Source of the DNA: MFD09286-c1 sp963701015
Lineage (GTDB): Bacteria > Bacteroidota > Bacteroidia > Bacteroidales > DTGW01
DNA length: 64,000 bases
Assembly: GCA_963701015.1 (NCBI GenBank)
Contig: OY969556.1
Coordinates: 434,001-498,000 of the forward strand
Reading direction: 5' to 3'
Below are positions 45,713-55,636 of this stretch, piece after piece. The translations under genes and the position numbers were made by a program. The notes beneath the pieces are model-generated. The model did not search any database, was not told where the DNA came from, and worked only from the letters and a program-made list of their open reading frames with translations. Positions within the stretch are counted from its first letter, which is position 1. The number at the start of each line of letters is the position of its first letter.

Positions 45713-47980
45713 TTAATCTTTTTGCTGAAGCTTAATTAAATTTAATGCTGAACCCGCTTTAAACCATTCAAACTGATTTTCATTATACGTATGGTTTAAA
45801 CTTATTTCTTCCTTCGTTCCATTGGCATGATTTAAAATCCCTTTTAAAGGAAGTACAGGTTTGAAGTTTGAAAGTCCAATAATATCAATGGTATCATCTT
45901 GTTGTATTTTATCATAATCGGCTTTATTTGTAAATGTTAACGCCAACATTCCCTGTTTTTTCAAATTTGTTTCATGAATTCGCGCAAATGAACGTACAAG
46001 TACAACTTTAACACCTAAATGTCTTGGTTCCATTGCTGCATGCTCGCGCGATGAACCTTCGCCATAATTTTCATCACCAACAACAATACTTCCAACACCA
46101 GCTTTTTTATATGCTCTTGCTGAATCAGGAACCGGAATATATTCGCCAGTAAGCTGATTTTTTACCGAATTGGTCTTTTCATTAAAAATATTTGTAGCCC
46201 CGATTAACAAATTATTAGCAATATTGTCCAAATGTCCACGGTATTTTAACCATGGTCCTGCCATTGAAATGTGATCGGTTGTGCATTTTCCTTTCGCTTT
46301 AATAAGCAATTTTAAGCCTTTGATGTCATTACCATCCCAGGCAGGGAAAGATTCGAGCAATTGCAAACGGTTCGATTTTGGGTCAACTTTTAAATCTACT
46401 TTACTTCCATCCTCAGCAGGTGCTTGATAACCAGTATCATTCGCTGAAAAACCTTTTTTTGGTAATTCTTCACCAATAGGCATTTCAAGTTTTACTTTTT
46501 CTCCGGCATCATTAGTCAAATAATCTGTAATTGGGTTGAAAGTAAGCTTACCTGCAATTGCCAAAGCTGTTACTATTTCAGGAGAAGCCACAAATGCATA
46601 TGTATTTGGGTTACCATCATTTCGTTTGGCAAAATTTCGGTTAAACGAAGTAATAATCGAATTTTTTTCACCTTTATCGGCATTATGCCTTTCCCATTGG
46701 CCAATACACGGCCCGCAAGCATTTGCCAAAACGAGTCCTCCAATTTTACCAAAAGTGCCTAATAAACCATCACGTTCAATTGTGGCACGAACGAGTTCCG
46801 ATCCGGGCGTAATAGTGAATTCACTTTTTGCTTTTAAATTTTTATTCAATGCCTGAACAACTATTGACGCAGAGCGGCTTATATCTTCATAAGAGGAGTT
46901 TGTACACGATCCAATCAGTCCAACATCAAGTTTTTCAGGATAGTTGTTTTCCTTAACAGCTTTTGCAAATTCTGAAAGTGGCCATGCTTTATCGGGTGTA
47001 AATGGCCCGTTGATATGAGGTTCAAGTTTAGATAAATCGATTTCAATTACCTGGTCGAAATATTTTTCTGGAGCAGCATAAACTTCGGGATCGCCATTCA
47101 GATGATCCTTTATTTTATTAGCTAATTCAGCAACATCATTACGGTTGGTAGATTTTAAATAATTTGCCATTTTATCATCATAGCCAAAAATGCTTGTAGT
47201 AGCGCCAATTTCAGCTCCCATATTGCATATTGTACCTTTGCCAGTGCATGAAATTGAATTTGCACCGTCGCCAAAATATTCAACAATACAACCTGTTCCA
47301 CCTTTCACTGTGAGTATTCCTGCTAATTTTAAGATAACATCTTTGGCAGCAGTCCATCCTGACATTTTACCTGTTAATTTTACACCTATCAATTTAGGAA
47401 ATTTAAGTTCCCAAGGCATTCCAGCCATTACATCCATTGCATCGGCTCCACCAACACCAATTGCAACCATACCTAAACCTCCTGCATTTACAGTGTGCGA
47501 ATCGGTGCCAATCATCATTCCACCTGGGAAAGCGTAATTTTCCAAAACAACCTGGTGAATAATCCCTGCACCTGGTTTCCAAAATCCTATACCGTATTTA
47601 TTTGATATGGAAGATAAAAAATCATATACTTCTTTATTATTGATATTGGCAGTTTCAACATCTTGTTTTGCACCTAATTTTGCAGAAATTAAATGATCGC
47701 AATGAACGGTTGAAGGAACAGCAACTTTTTTCCTGCCCGCCTGCATAAATTGCAATAAGGCCATTTGTGCTGTAGCATCCTGCATTGCAGCCCTGTCGGG
47801 ATTAAAATCGACATAATCAGTGCCACGTATATATGCTTTATTAGTCAAACCTTCGGACAAATGGCAATACAAAATTTTTTCGGTTAACGTTAAAGGACGG
47901 TTAAGCATTTTCCTGGCTGCATTAATCCTTTCATCGGCTTTATTATAAACAGCCTTAATCATGTCAATATCAAATGTCAT
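45713..47980 (-). CDS. acn: Aconitate hydratase
   Basis: Tricarboxylic-acid-cycle enzyme interconverting citrate and isocitrate through a [4Fe-4S] cluster. The 755 residues and motifs ([69 protein letters not shown]) fit the mitochondrial-type aconitases common in Bacteroidota. Cluster cysteines are in GSCTNS and CGPC. The swivelling C-terminal domain is present (from about 540), so it is complete. Single gene; the cytochrome pair lies upstream on the same strand, separated by a terminator. Confidence 0.96.
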   Translation of the reverse strand: MTFDIDMIKAVYNKADERINAARKMLNRPLTLTEKILYCHLSEGLTNKAYIRGTDYVDFNPDRAAMQDATAQMALLQFMQAGRKKVAVPSTVHCDHLISAKLGAKQDVETANINNKEVYDFLSSISNKYGIGFWKPGAGIIHQVVLENYAFPGGMMIGTDSHTVNAGGLGMVAIGVGGADAMDVMAGMPWELKFPKLIGVKLTGKMSGWTAAKDVILKLAGILTVKGGTGCIVEYFGDGANSISCTGKGTICNMGAEIGATTSIFGYDDKMANYLKSTNRNDVAELANKIKDHLNGDPEVYAAPEKYFDQVIEIDLSKLEPHINGPFTPDKAWPLSEFAKAVKENNYPEKLDVGLIGSCTNSSYEDISRSASIVVQALNKNLKAKSEFTITPGSELVRATIERDGLLGTFGKIGGLVLANACGPCIGQWERHNADKGEKNSIITSFNRNFAKRNDGNPNTYAFVASPEIVTALAIAGKLTFNPITDYLTNDAGEKVKLEMPIGEELPKKGFSANDTGYQAPAEDGSKVDLKVDPKSNRLQLLESFPAWDGNDIKGLKLLIKAKGKCTTDHISMAGPWLKYRGHLDNIANNLLIGATNIFNEKTNSVKNQLTGEYIPVPDSARAYKKAGVGSIVVGDENYGEGSSREHAAMEPRHLGVKVVLVRSFARIHETNLKKQGMLALTFTNKADYDKIQQDDTIDIIGLSNFKPVLPLKGILNHANGTKEEISLNHTYNENQFEWFKAGSALNLIKLQQKD

Positions 47981-48067
47981 ATTCTGTATATTTTTATTCT
48001 ATTAAAAACTATTCTCAATTTTTGTTCAAAATATAGAACTATAAAGTTAGAAAAATGAAACAAAAAA

Positions 48068-48096
48068 TCCTTTCAAAAATAAATTCTCTGAAAGGA
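48068..48096 (-). terminator. Terminator after the cytochrome pair
   Basis: Arms TCCTTTCA and TGAAAGGA with a 13-base loop, followed by a T-run on the minus strand, 30 bases after the cytochrome stop codon. Confidence 0.75.
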
Positions 48097-48125
48097 CTTT
48101 TGACAAATCTATTATTTATTGTTTA

Positions 48126-48548
48126 TCATTTTGCAACAGTACGTAAATATTCTAAAACCGACCTTGCCTGACTTTGGTTCAATCCTGGACTTGGCATAGG
48201 TAAATTATTAAATTTTTTCATTAGTTCTTTTATCGAAGCATTTTCTTTTTCCATTTGAGATGTATTTAACATCATATTCATAATAAATTCGGGTGTTCTT
48301 GTTTTTGTTACATTTCTTTGAGCAGGTCCAATTTTATTCTGGTCCAAATCATGGCACATCAAACATTTACTATTGTATAGACTTTTACCTTCATCAGCCA
48401 TTTTTTTATCAACTGCACCTAATGGTAATGATTTCACAGGACCAATACCTAAATCTTTGCTCTGGCTTTTGGCAATTTGAGAAGTACTTATTAAAAATGC
48501 AATAGAACATAAGAATGTAGTGATTTTCATTGTATTTTTCATTGTCAA
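48126..48548 (-). CDS. Periplasmic monoheme cytochrome c
   Basis: A 140-residue class I cytochrome c with a signal peptide (about 1-29). Heme attachment is CLMCH (C62, C65, H66); the likely sixth ligand is M118 in NNLPMPSPGLNQSQ, followed by the closing helix ARSVLEYLR. The middle (IGPAQRNVTKTRTPEFIMNMM) resembles small cytochromes found beside nitrous-oxide reductase genes in Bacteroidota, though none are here. It is 57 bases downstream of the Cyc2-like gene on the same strand, so it probably serves as the periplasmic electron acceptor or donor for that outer-membrane protein. Confidence 0.85.
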   Translation of the reverse strand: MTMKNTMKITTFLCSIAFLISTSQIAKSQSKDLGIGPVKSLPLGAVDKKMADEGKSLYNSKCLMCHDLDQNKIGPAQRNVTKTRTPEFIMNMMLNTSQMEKENASIKELMKKFNNLPMPSPGLNQSQARSVLEYLRTVAK

Positions 48549-48605
48549 TTTTTTATTTAATTCAGCATAAAGTTACTTTCAAAATTTTAAAATAGTATTT
48601 GATTT

Positions 48606-49970
48606 TTAAAAATTTAACCAAACTAAAAGATATAAAGTATTATTATCACCAGGTTTTCTACCTGCAATCCCATCAATATCACTGGTTAAACCGTCAAATT
48701 TATTGTACATAATGTATTGGAGCGAAAATTTTGTATTGTACCATGGCAAATAGTCTAACTGTGCAATAAAGCCACTGCTGTTAGGTGTTAAAGCATCTCC
48801 CGAAGGTGCTTGCCCATAAAGGTTTTCGTTGCTGTTACCACTTAAATTAAAATAACCAACAGTAGCTCCAATTCTTTTCTTCAGGAAAATATTACCATCA
48901 ATTTTAAACGAGCTTAAGTTGTTGGATTGTAAAGTATCCTGTGAGGCATTCAATTTCTGCGTCTCCTTTATCCATAATGAGTGTAAAGTTAAAGTGCCAA
49001 AATCAAAAACATGTTCATATTGGGCATCAAAACCAATGTCAAGAATATTGTCGGTTAATCCTGAAACGCCAATAGGGTATTCTTTTGCTGAAAGTCCAAC
49101 TGTACCTATTGAAATATAATCTTTAGAAGCTTGGTGTTGCAACGCCAATCGCCAATATGGAGATGCACCTTTAATTATTCCTGAATTTGTAGAATCGGGA
49201 GGATTTGGCACACCTTGCTGGGCCGACCGGTAAAGGCTTAATTCACCATAAATTAAGTTATTATATAATGCATATGCTCCTAATCCGGCAACTCCCTGAT
49301 CAGCCATTCCGCCTTCTAATAATGTAGCGGCAGCCGGAGTGGGAGCAACACCTGATGATGAATATCGATAACCCCAGGCTGGCAAAGTATTCCATATATC
49401 CTGAACGGTTGGATTATTGTTTAGCGAGAATCCATAAGTCAAATTTTGGTTAAATAAGCTGGTTTGATTTGAATACCTGATATCGGTATTATCCATACCA
49501 AAACTGCCATCAGCAGAACTATATGTAACCTGTATAAATGTTCCGATATGTGGTGTTATTTGACCAGCATAAAATATACTTAACTGTTGTGGAAAATCAG
49601 CATTGTTATTTTGGGTACCAGGTATATCTTTTGAAATATGTGTAAAAGAAGCCTGAGCCATAGCTGAAATTGGTAATGTGCTTAGTAGGTTTAACCTGAC
49701 GTCACCACTATCAGTGGCATTTATTGTTTGCATACCAGTTAAAGTATACCCGTTCAATTTAAATTGTCGGCCAAATGCTGTTAATTCGGGAAATGAATTA
49801 TGACAAGCCTCGCACGATAAACCAGTTTGTCTTGCATAACTTGGAAGGGCATTGGCATAATTAACGCCATAGGTTATCATTAAAACTATCAGTAATAATT
49901 TCCCAAAATTTAGATAACTATTATCATTTCTTTTTGATACTTTGGTAAACGATTTGTAAATTTTATTCAT
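48606..49970 (-). CDS. Cyc2-like fused outer-membrane cytochrome-porin
   Basis: A 454-residue protein with a signal peptide (cleavage near 42), then an N-terminal heme motif in SYARQTGLSCEACHNSFPEL (C53, C56, H57) and AFGRQFKLNGYTL, then about 370 residues of beta-strands forming a predicted outer-membrane barrel that ends in an aromatic strand (LYLLVWLNF). This order, a single heme followed by a barrel, and the ARQTGxxCxxCHxxFPxLxxFGRxFKLxGY wording match the Cyc2 family, whose characterised members in iron oxidisers carry electrons across the outer membrane. Similar proteins of unknown role occur widely, so iron oxidation is only a hypothesis. A periplasmic cytochrome gene follows. Confidence 0.75.
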   Translation of the reverse strand: MNKIYKSFTKVSKRNDNSYLNFGKLLLIVLMITYGVNYANALPSYARQTGLSCEACHNSFPELTAFGRQFKLNGYTLTGMQTINATDSGDVRLNLLSTLPISAMAQASFTHISKDIPGTQNNNADFPQQLSIFYAGQITPHIGTFIQVTYSSADGSFGMDNTDIRYSNQTSLFNQNLTYGFSLNNNPTVQDIWNTLPAWGYRYSSSGVAPTPAAATLLEGGMADQGVAGLGAYALYNNLIYGELSLYRSAQQGVPNPPDSTNSGIIKGASPYWRLALQHQASKDYISIGTVGLSAKEYPIGVSGLTDNILDIGFDAQYEHVFDFGTLTLHSLWIKETQKLNASQDTLQSNNLSSFKIDGNIFLKKRIGATVGYFNLSGNSNENLYGQAPSGDALTPNSSGFIAQLDYLPWYNTKFSLQYIMYNKFDGLTSDIDGIAGRKPGDNNTLYLLVWLNF

Positions 49971-50207
49971 AACCCGAAATTTTAATTAACGTAGATTTAA
50001 ATCCATTTTGATGTAAAAATAATTTATAAAAACCTATATTAAGATAAAAAGATAGTTAAATATTATAATTGATATTATTTATAATTAATTTAAATTACAA
50101 TAAATTTTACTAATAATTGCAATCATATAATTTTATGCATTATTTGCACCTTTAAGCAGAATTATCATACTTTTTTGATATTTTTTAAGTTTAAATAAAT
50201 TAAAATC

Positions 50208-50237
50208 AGCGCATTAATAAAAATAAATTAATGCGCT
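50208..50237. repeat. Inverted repeat AGCGCATTAAT / ATTAATGCGCT
   Basis: Perfect 11-base arms with an 8-base spacer in a divergent promoter region, where a terminator is not expected; there is no strong T-run. It could be a regulator-binding site for either flanking gene or the end of a small RNA. Confidence 0.55.
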
Positions 50238-50257
50238 ACCGTGATATTTGATTTATA

Positions 50258-50290
50258 TTGAATAATTTTTAAGAATAAATTATATATTTG
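50258..50290 (+). promoter_or_regulatory. Promoter of the SiaC-like gene
   Basis: TTG at 50258-50260, 22-base spacer, TATATTTG at 50283-50290; predicted leader about 15 bases. Confidence 0.6.
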
Positions 50291-50310
50291 CATTAACCAA
50301 AGCATTATTT

Positions 50311-50685
50311 ATGTTAGACTTACAAATTCCAAAATCATCTAACACTCCTAAAGTTGAGTTTAAGGCTGAGGAAGGTCTTTTACACATTGAAGGACGTTCA
50401 ATTCCGGAAAATCCAAGTGAGTTTTATAAACCATTGATTAACTGGGCGAATGAATATTTTAAGGCACCTAAAAGACTTACCAGGTTAAATATTAAACTGG
50501 AATATATAAATAGTGGATCATCAAAATCACTTCTTGAGTTTTTAAGAGTTCTGCGTGAAAATCATTTAAATGGCCATACATGTGAAATTAAGTGGCATTA
50601 TGAAGAAGACGATGAATCGGTGCAGGAATTAGGCGAACATTATCAATTCACACTTAAAATTCCATTTGAATTTATTAGTTATTAA
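50311..50685 (+). CDS. SiaC-family (DUF1987) regulatory protein
   Basis: A 124-residue single-domain protein of the DUF1987/SiaC family. In Pseudomonas, SiaC is phosphorylated by SiaB and, when unphosphorylated, activates the diguanylate cyclase SiaD. Here FKAEEGLLHIEGRSIPENP, FYKPLINWANEY and LEYINSGSSKSLLEFL are family-typical; the phosphorylatable residue expected near position 68 would be a serine in NSGSS. The gene stands alone; no SiaA phosphatase, SiaB kinase or cyclase is in the window. It converges on the alarmone hydrolase gene, 18 bases apart. Confidence 0.82.
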   Translation: MLDLQIPKSSNTPKVEFKAEEGLLHIEGRSIPENPSEFYKPLINWANEYFKAPKRLTRLNIKLEYINSGSSKSLLEFLRVLRENHLNGHTCEIKWHYEEDDESVQELGEHYQFTLKIPFEFISY

Positions 50686-50703
50686 AAAACTAGGGATTGA
50701 TTT

Positions 50704-51234
50704 TTATATTTTCTCAATTGCTTGTTTGCAGATATTTGTAAACAATTCATCAAGTTGAATATTGATTCCTTTGCAACCTTCAAAAACTTTCATTGACCAA
50801 TTTATATAATTAAGTTTTCTCTCCCTGTTCCAATTAATTGGGTAATTTATTAAATCACTTATATTGCAGTATTTATCTGCAATTTTAAGTTTTTTGGCAT
50901 TTTCAGATAGTCCTTTTGCTTTAGTTATTTGCAATTCTTTTCTGGTTACCTCGGGTAATGACATATCATCGGTAACTTCCAAAACTATTGAAGTTATTAT
51001 ATTGCCAAATAATTTATCTAACTCTTTTGGTGTCGCATCTGTATCTTCTAATACATCATGTAAAATAGCTGCAATCAAAAGGTCTATATCACTTTCGCCA
51101 ACATCTGTCAATAATTTGCTAACCTTTATTGGATGATTGATATATGGAATTTTCAAAAAACCTTTGCGTCGCTGAAGTTTGTGTTTTTCAGCTGCAAAAT
51201 CTACTGCCAGTATATATTTTGAAAGATTATTCAA
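50704..51234 (-). CDS. MESH1-like small alarmone hydrolase (HD domain)
   Basis: A 176-residue stand-alone HD hydrolase resembling animal MESH1 and the hydrolase half of RelA/SpoT. The metal and catalytic residues are intact: H34 in PYINHPIKV, H59-D60 and E63-D64 in LHDVLEDTD, and D120 in KIADKYCNISD. There is no synthetase or regulatory domain. Expected to remove the 3'-pyrophosphate of (p)ppGpp; MESH1 can also dephosphorylate NADPH, so the substrate is not certain. A minus-strand -7 box is at 51254-51261. Confidence 0.85.
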   Translation of the reverse strand: MNNLSKYILAVDFAAEKHKLQRRKGFLKIPYINHPIKVSKLLTDVGESDIDLLIAAILHDVLEDTDATPKELDKLFGNIITSIVLEVTDDMSLPEVTRKELQITKAKGLSENAKKLKIADKYCNISDLINYPINWNRERKLNYINWSMKVFEGCKGINIQLDELFTNICKQAIEKI

Positions 51235-51253
51235 ATCATTTTTTTCAATAATA

Positions 51254-51261
51254 CAAATATA
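51254..51261 (-). promoter_or_regulatory. -7 box of the alarmone hydrolase gene
   Basis: Reads TATATTTG on the minus strand, 19 bases before the start codon; short predicted leader. No clear -33. Confidence 0.5.
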
Positions 51262-51367
51262 GTTTTTAAACTGAAATATTTGTAAACTGTTAGTTTTGAA
51301 TGAAGAATGATGAGTGAATTTACAATTTTAAAACCAAAAGATTTGGTTATGTAGTTTCAGTATAAAC

Positions 51368-51404
51368 AAAAAAAGGACGGTTAATTGAATAACCATCCAT
51401 TTTT
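51368..51404 (-). terminator. Terminator after metY
   Basis: Imperfect hairpin (GGACGGTTA / TAACCATCC) with A/T-runs on both sides, 16 bases after the metY stop; a T-run follows on the minus strand. Confidence 0.7.
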
Positions 51405-51419
51405 AGAATTAACTATTAA

Positions 51420-52746
<1,327 letters not shown>

Positions 52747-52768
52747 TCAACGTATAAAAGTTTTAAAA

Positions 52769-53753
52769 TTATATAACAGGTTCAGATTTTAAATTTTGCT
52801 GGCCTGATTTCTGTTCAGGTTCATAGCTGTATAACAATGTCGAAAGATAGCGTTCGCCAGTATCCGGTAAAATAACTACTATATTTTTCCCTTTATTTTC
52901 AGGTCGCTTTGCAATTTGCAAAGCAGCGTAGGTTGCTGCACCAGATGAAATGCCAACTAACAAACCTTCTGTACTGGCAAGTTCCTGTCCTGTAATGAAT
53001 GATTCTTCATTTTTTACTGCAAATATTTCGTCAATAACCGATTTATTAAGAATGTCAGGAATAAATCCGGCACCAATGCCCTGGATTTTATGACTGACCA
53101 GGTTTTCCACCTGCCAAAACAGGAGAATCAGCAGGTTCAACAGCGATAATCTGAACATTTGGATTGCGTTTTTTTAGAACTTCACCTACCCCGGTTATAG
53201 TACCGCCGGTTCCTATACCACTGACAAAAATATCAACTTTACCATCGGTATCACGCCAAATTTCTTCAGCAGTAGTTTTGCGATGAATTTCAGGATTAGC
53301 AAGGTTCTTAAACTGTTGAGGAATAAATGATTTAGGTGTTTGACTTTTTATTTCTTCAGCTTTAGCAATTGCACCTTTCATTCCTTCGGAACCAGGTGTT
53401 AAAACTATTTCAGCGCCAAGGGCTTTTAATAAATTTCTGCGCTCAATACTCATAGTTTCTGGCATGGTTAATATAAGTTTATAACCTTTTGCCGCAGCAA
53501 CAAATGCAAGAGCTATACCTGTATTTCCACTTGTGGGTTCAATAATTACAGAACCTTCGGTTAGTAAACCTTTGGTTTCAGCATCAACAACCATTGCATA
53601 ACCAATACGGTCCTTAACACTTCCTCCGGGGTTAAAATATTCAAGTTTTCCTATAATACTAGCTTCCAACTTGTGTTTTTTATTAAAATTTGATAATTCC
53701 AATAAAGGAGTATTTCCTATAAGATCCGTTAATTTTTTTGCTATTCGTGCCAT
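52769..53753 (-). pseudogene. cysK: Cysteine synthase A, frameshifted
   Basis: PLP enzyme joining O-acetylserine and sulfide to make cysteine. The first frame (53753-53088) has the [10 protein letters not shown] opening, [10 protein letters not shown] with the PLP lysine, [12 protein letters not shown] and [16 protein letters not shown], and stops after VLAGGKPG. A second frame (to 52769) resumes with [32 protein letters not shown] and [17 protein letters not shown]. One extra base near 53091-53098 explains the break. Joined length is about 325 residues, normal for the family. First gene of a cysK-metY unit. Confidence 0.87.
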
Positions 53754-53776
53754 AATTTTAATTTTTTATTATTGAT

Positions 53777-53808
53777 ACAAAGTTGCGCAATTCAATAGTA
53801 GTCCCAAA
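53777..53808 (-). promoter_or_regulatory. Probable cysK-metY promoter
   Basis: On the minus strand TTTG (53808-53805), 20-base spacer, CAACTTTG (53784-53777), a near match to TAnnTTTG. Transcript start would be near 53770, about 17 bases before cysK. Confidence 0.45.
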
Positions 53809-53848
53809 TACCATAAATGCTGTATTTTATGTACCATGTTTATGGTAT
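53808..53848. promoter_or_regulatory. Inverted repeat next to the cysK promoter, possible operator
   Basis: Perfect 10-base arms ATACCATAAA (53808-53817) and TTTATGGTAT (53839-53848) with 21 bases between, directly upstream of the predicted -33 box. A further half-like TACCAT lies between them (from 53832). Placement suits an activator or a repressor of sulfur-amino-acid synthesis; the regulator is not identified. Confidence 0.5.
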
Positions 53849-53974
53849 AAATATAATTATTCAATATTTATTACGAATAATTAAAATTTAGCTGAAAAAG
53901 GGGATTAAATTGAACCAAAGTATTTTCAATTTTGTTGAAATGAAATTGGTTATTAACCCTAAAAAATAATAGTT

Positions 53975-54733
53975 ATGAAAATGTTAAAAAATCTACTCTC
54001 CGGTGCTATTTTAATAGCTTTGGTATTATCAGCAGGATGTTCGAAAACAACCGACACTCCTAAAAATAGTGTTAATTACACTTCGCCTACTATTGCAAAG
54101 GATACTTTGGTTATTTTGCCGAGCCAGATTACAGATAAAGAAAATGCTGGAAACTATAATCTTTATGAACTATCTACTGCAGCAACCATTATAAACATTT
54201 TTTCAACCGGTTTAAGTGGTGCTTTTATTTATGACCCTAGTCAGGAAACTGATTGGAAATCTACCAAAAATTCTGATGGCTCATATTCCTATGGTTGGAC
54301 ATATTTGCAATATACTGTTAAATTGACATATTATAACAGTTCAAGTGAATCGTGGTGGAAATACGAAGAAGATAGTGCATCGTATAATCATGTATTGTAT
54401 TATATTGATGATAAAGGTTCAAGTGGGGAAACTGATTGGTATGGTGGCAACTCTTTTAAACAACCTTCTTATGTTGCATTAAAAGATACCTGGACAAAAT
54501 CTGGCACAACATTTAATTCTACTTTCAATTTCTATGCTAGTGATGGTGTAACTATTACCAATCAATATGTGTCAACTTCAAATGCAGATAAATCAGGTAC
54601 AATGAAAATATATGGTCAAAATAATAGTACTGGCCCGTTGGTATTACAATGGGATTTTACCTGGGATAAAATTGGCAGCGGCAACTATACCGAATATAAT
54701 TCAGATGGTACAACTGTTTCAGGAATATTCTAA
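53975..54733 (+). CDS. Hypothetical lipoprotein
   Basis: A 252-residue predicted lipoprotein: signal MKMLKNLLSGAILIALV with lipobox LSAGC, a short Ser/Thr/Pro linker, then a beta-rich domain full of aromatic residues (YGWTYLQYTVKLTYYNSSS, WDFTWDKIGSGNYTEYNSDG). I do not recognise the family. The repeated Y/W strand pattern suggests a small beta-sandwich or barrel-like fold exposed in the envelope. It is divergent from cysK and ends at a clear terminator. Confidence 0.7.
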   Translation: MKMLKNLLSGAILIALVLSAGCSKTTDTPKNSVNYTSPTIAKDTLVILPSQITDKENAGNYNLYELSTAATIINIFSTGLSGAFIYDPSQETDWKSTKNSDGSYSYGWTYLQYTVKLTYYNSSSESWWKYEEDSASYNHVLYYIDDKGSSGETDWYGGNSFKQPSYVALKDTWTKSGTTFNSTFNFYASDGVTITNQYVSTSNADKSGTMKIYGQNNSTGPLVLQWDFTWDKIGSGNYTEYNSDGTTVSGIF

Positions 54734-54757
54734 TTTTCGCACAATATAAATGAAAAG

Positions 54758-54783
54758 GCCTCGAACTAACGAGGCTTTTTTTA
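54758..54783 (+). terminator. Terminator after the hypothetical lipoprotein
   Basis: Arms GCCTCG and CGAGGC around a 6-base loop followed by eight T residues; A-rich flank on the left may let it serve the convergent Nudix gene. Confidence 0.8.
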
Positions 54784-54808
54784 TTTATATAAATTTATGT
54801 TTGTTTAG

Positions 54809-55543
54809 TTATATTTCAAATTTAAACCCATGGTCGGAAAGTACTTCATACCTTTCGTTATTAAACCTGTATAAATAAGCCCCTTTTTTAGAATTGTTTT
54901 TATCTTTTTCTTCTAAATAATCAAGCAAATTCATTGATAGAAATTTTTTCCTGAAGTTTCGTTTATCAAGATTTTGCAGTAAAATAGCTTCATATAAACT
55001 CTGAAGCTGAGGTATAGTAAACTTCTCAGGCAATAGTTCAAATCCTATTGGCTGAGTAAGGCATTTATGCCGTAAATGGCTCCATGCCAAATTTACCATT
55101 TCGTCATGGTCGAATATTAATTTTGGATGATTTGATGCTGGAAACCATTCTGCTCCAACGCTTTTTACCACTTCACGGTCATAATCTTTTATTTTAATTA
55201 ATGCGTAATAAGCAACGGAAACAACCCTTTCTACCGGGTCGCGGTCGATATTCCCAAATGTATATAGCTGATCTAAATAAACATCATTCAAACCGGTTTG
55301 GTTGAACAATACACGTCTTGCAGCTTCATCTATGCTTTCATTTTCTTCTAAAAATCCACCCATTAAGGACCATTGTCCTTTTTGAGGTTCAATTCTACGT
55401 TTTACAAGCAAAATTTTTAGCTGGTCTTCATCAAAACCAAATACTATTGAATCAACGGCTAGTTTGTGTTTTGCAACACCGGTATATACCATTTTCGAAT
55501 CCATGGAATGTTGTTTGAATTGTATATAATTTAGTGATACCAA
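54809..55543 (-). CDS. NrtR-like Nudix-domain transcriptional regulator
   Basis: A Nudix domain (about residues 25-160) fused to a winged-helix C-terminal domain (about 165-240), the layout of NrtR and related sugar-responsive regulators in Bacteroidota. The Nudix box region reads GGFLEENESIDEAARRVLFN followed by QTGL: the catalytic REuxEE glutamates are replaced (RVLFNQ), so hydrolysis is unlikely and the domain should sense a nucleotide or sugar ligand. Start is ambiguous: Met at 55543, 55504 or 55492. Its target is unknown; it is divergent from the msr gene. Confidence 0.8.
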   Translation of the reverse strand: MVSLNYIQFKQHSMDSKMVYTGVAKHKLAVDSIVFGFDEDQLKILLVKRRIEPQKGQWSLMGGFLEENESIDEAARRVLFNQTGLNDVYLDQLYTFGNIDRDPVERVVSVAYYALIKIKDYDREVVKSVGAEWFPASNHPKLIFDHDEMVNLAWSHLRHKCLTQPIGFELLPEKFTIPQLQSLYEAILLQNLDKRNFRKKFLSMNLLDYLEEKDKNNSKKGAYLYRFNNERYEVLSDHGFKFEI

Positions 55544-55636
55544 AATAAGTGTAAAATTGGAACTTTAAAATAGTTCGGTTAAAAAATATTTAACAAAACA
55601 ACTAATTTTATTCTCAATTGTTTAAAAACAAAAACG

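Larger units (their letters stand above)
49971..50310. other. Divergent AT-rich intergenic region with an inverted repeat
   Basis: About 340 bases between the Cyc2-like gene and the SiaC-like gene. It holds the promoter at 50258-50290 and an 11-bp inverted repeat at 50208-50237. No coding frame is visible. Confidence 0.5.
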
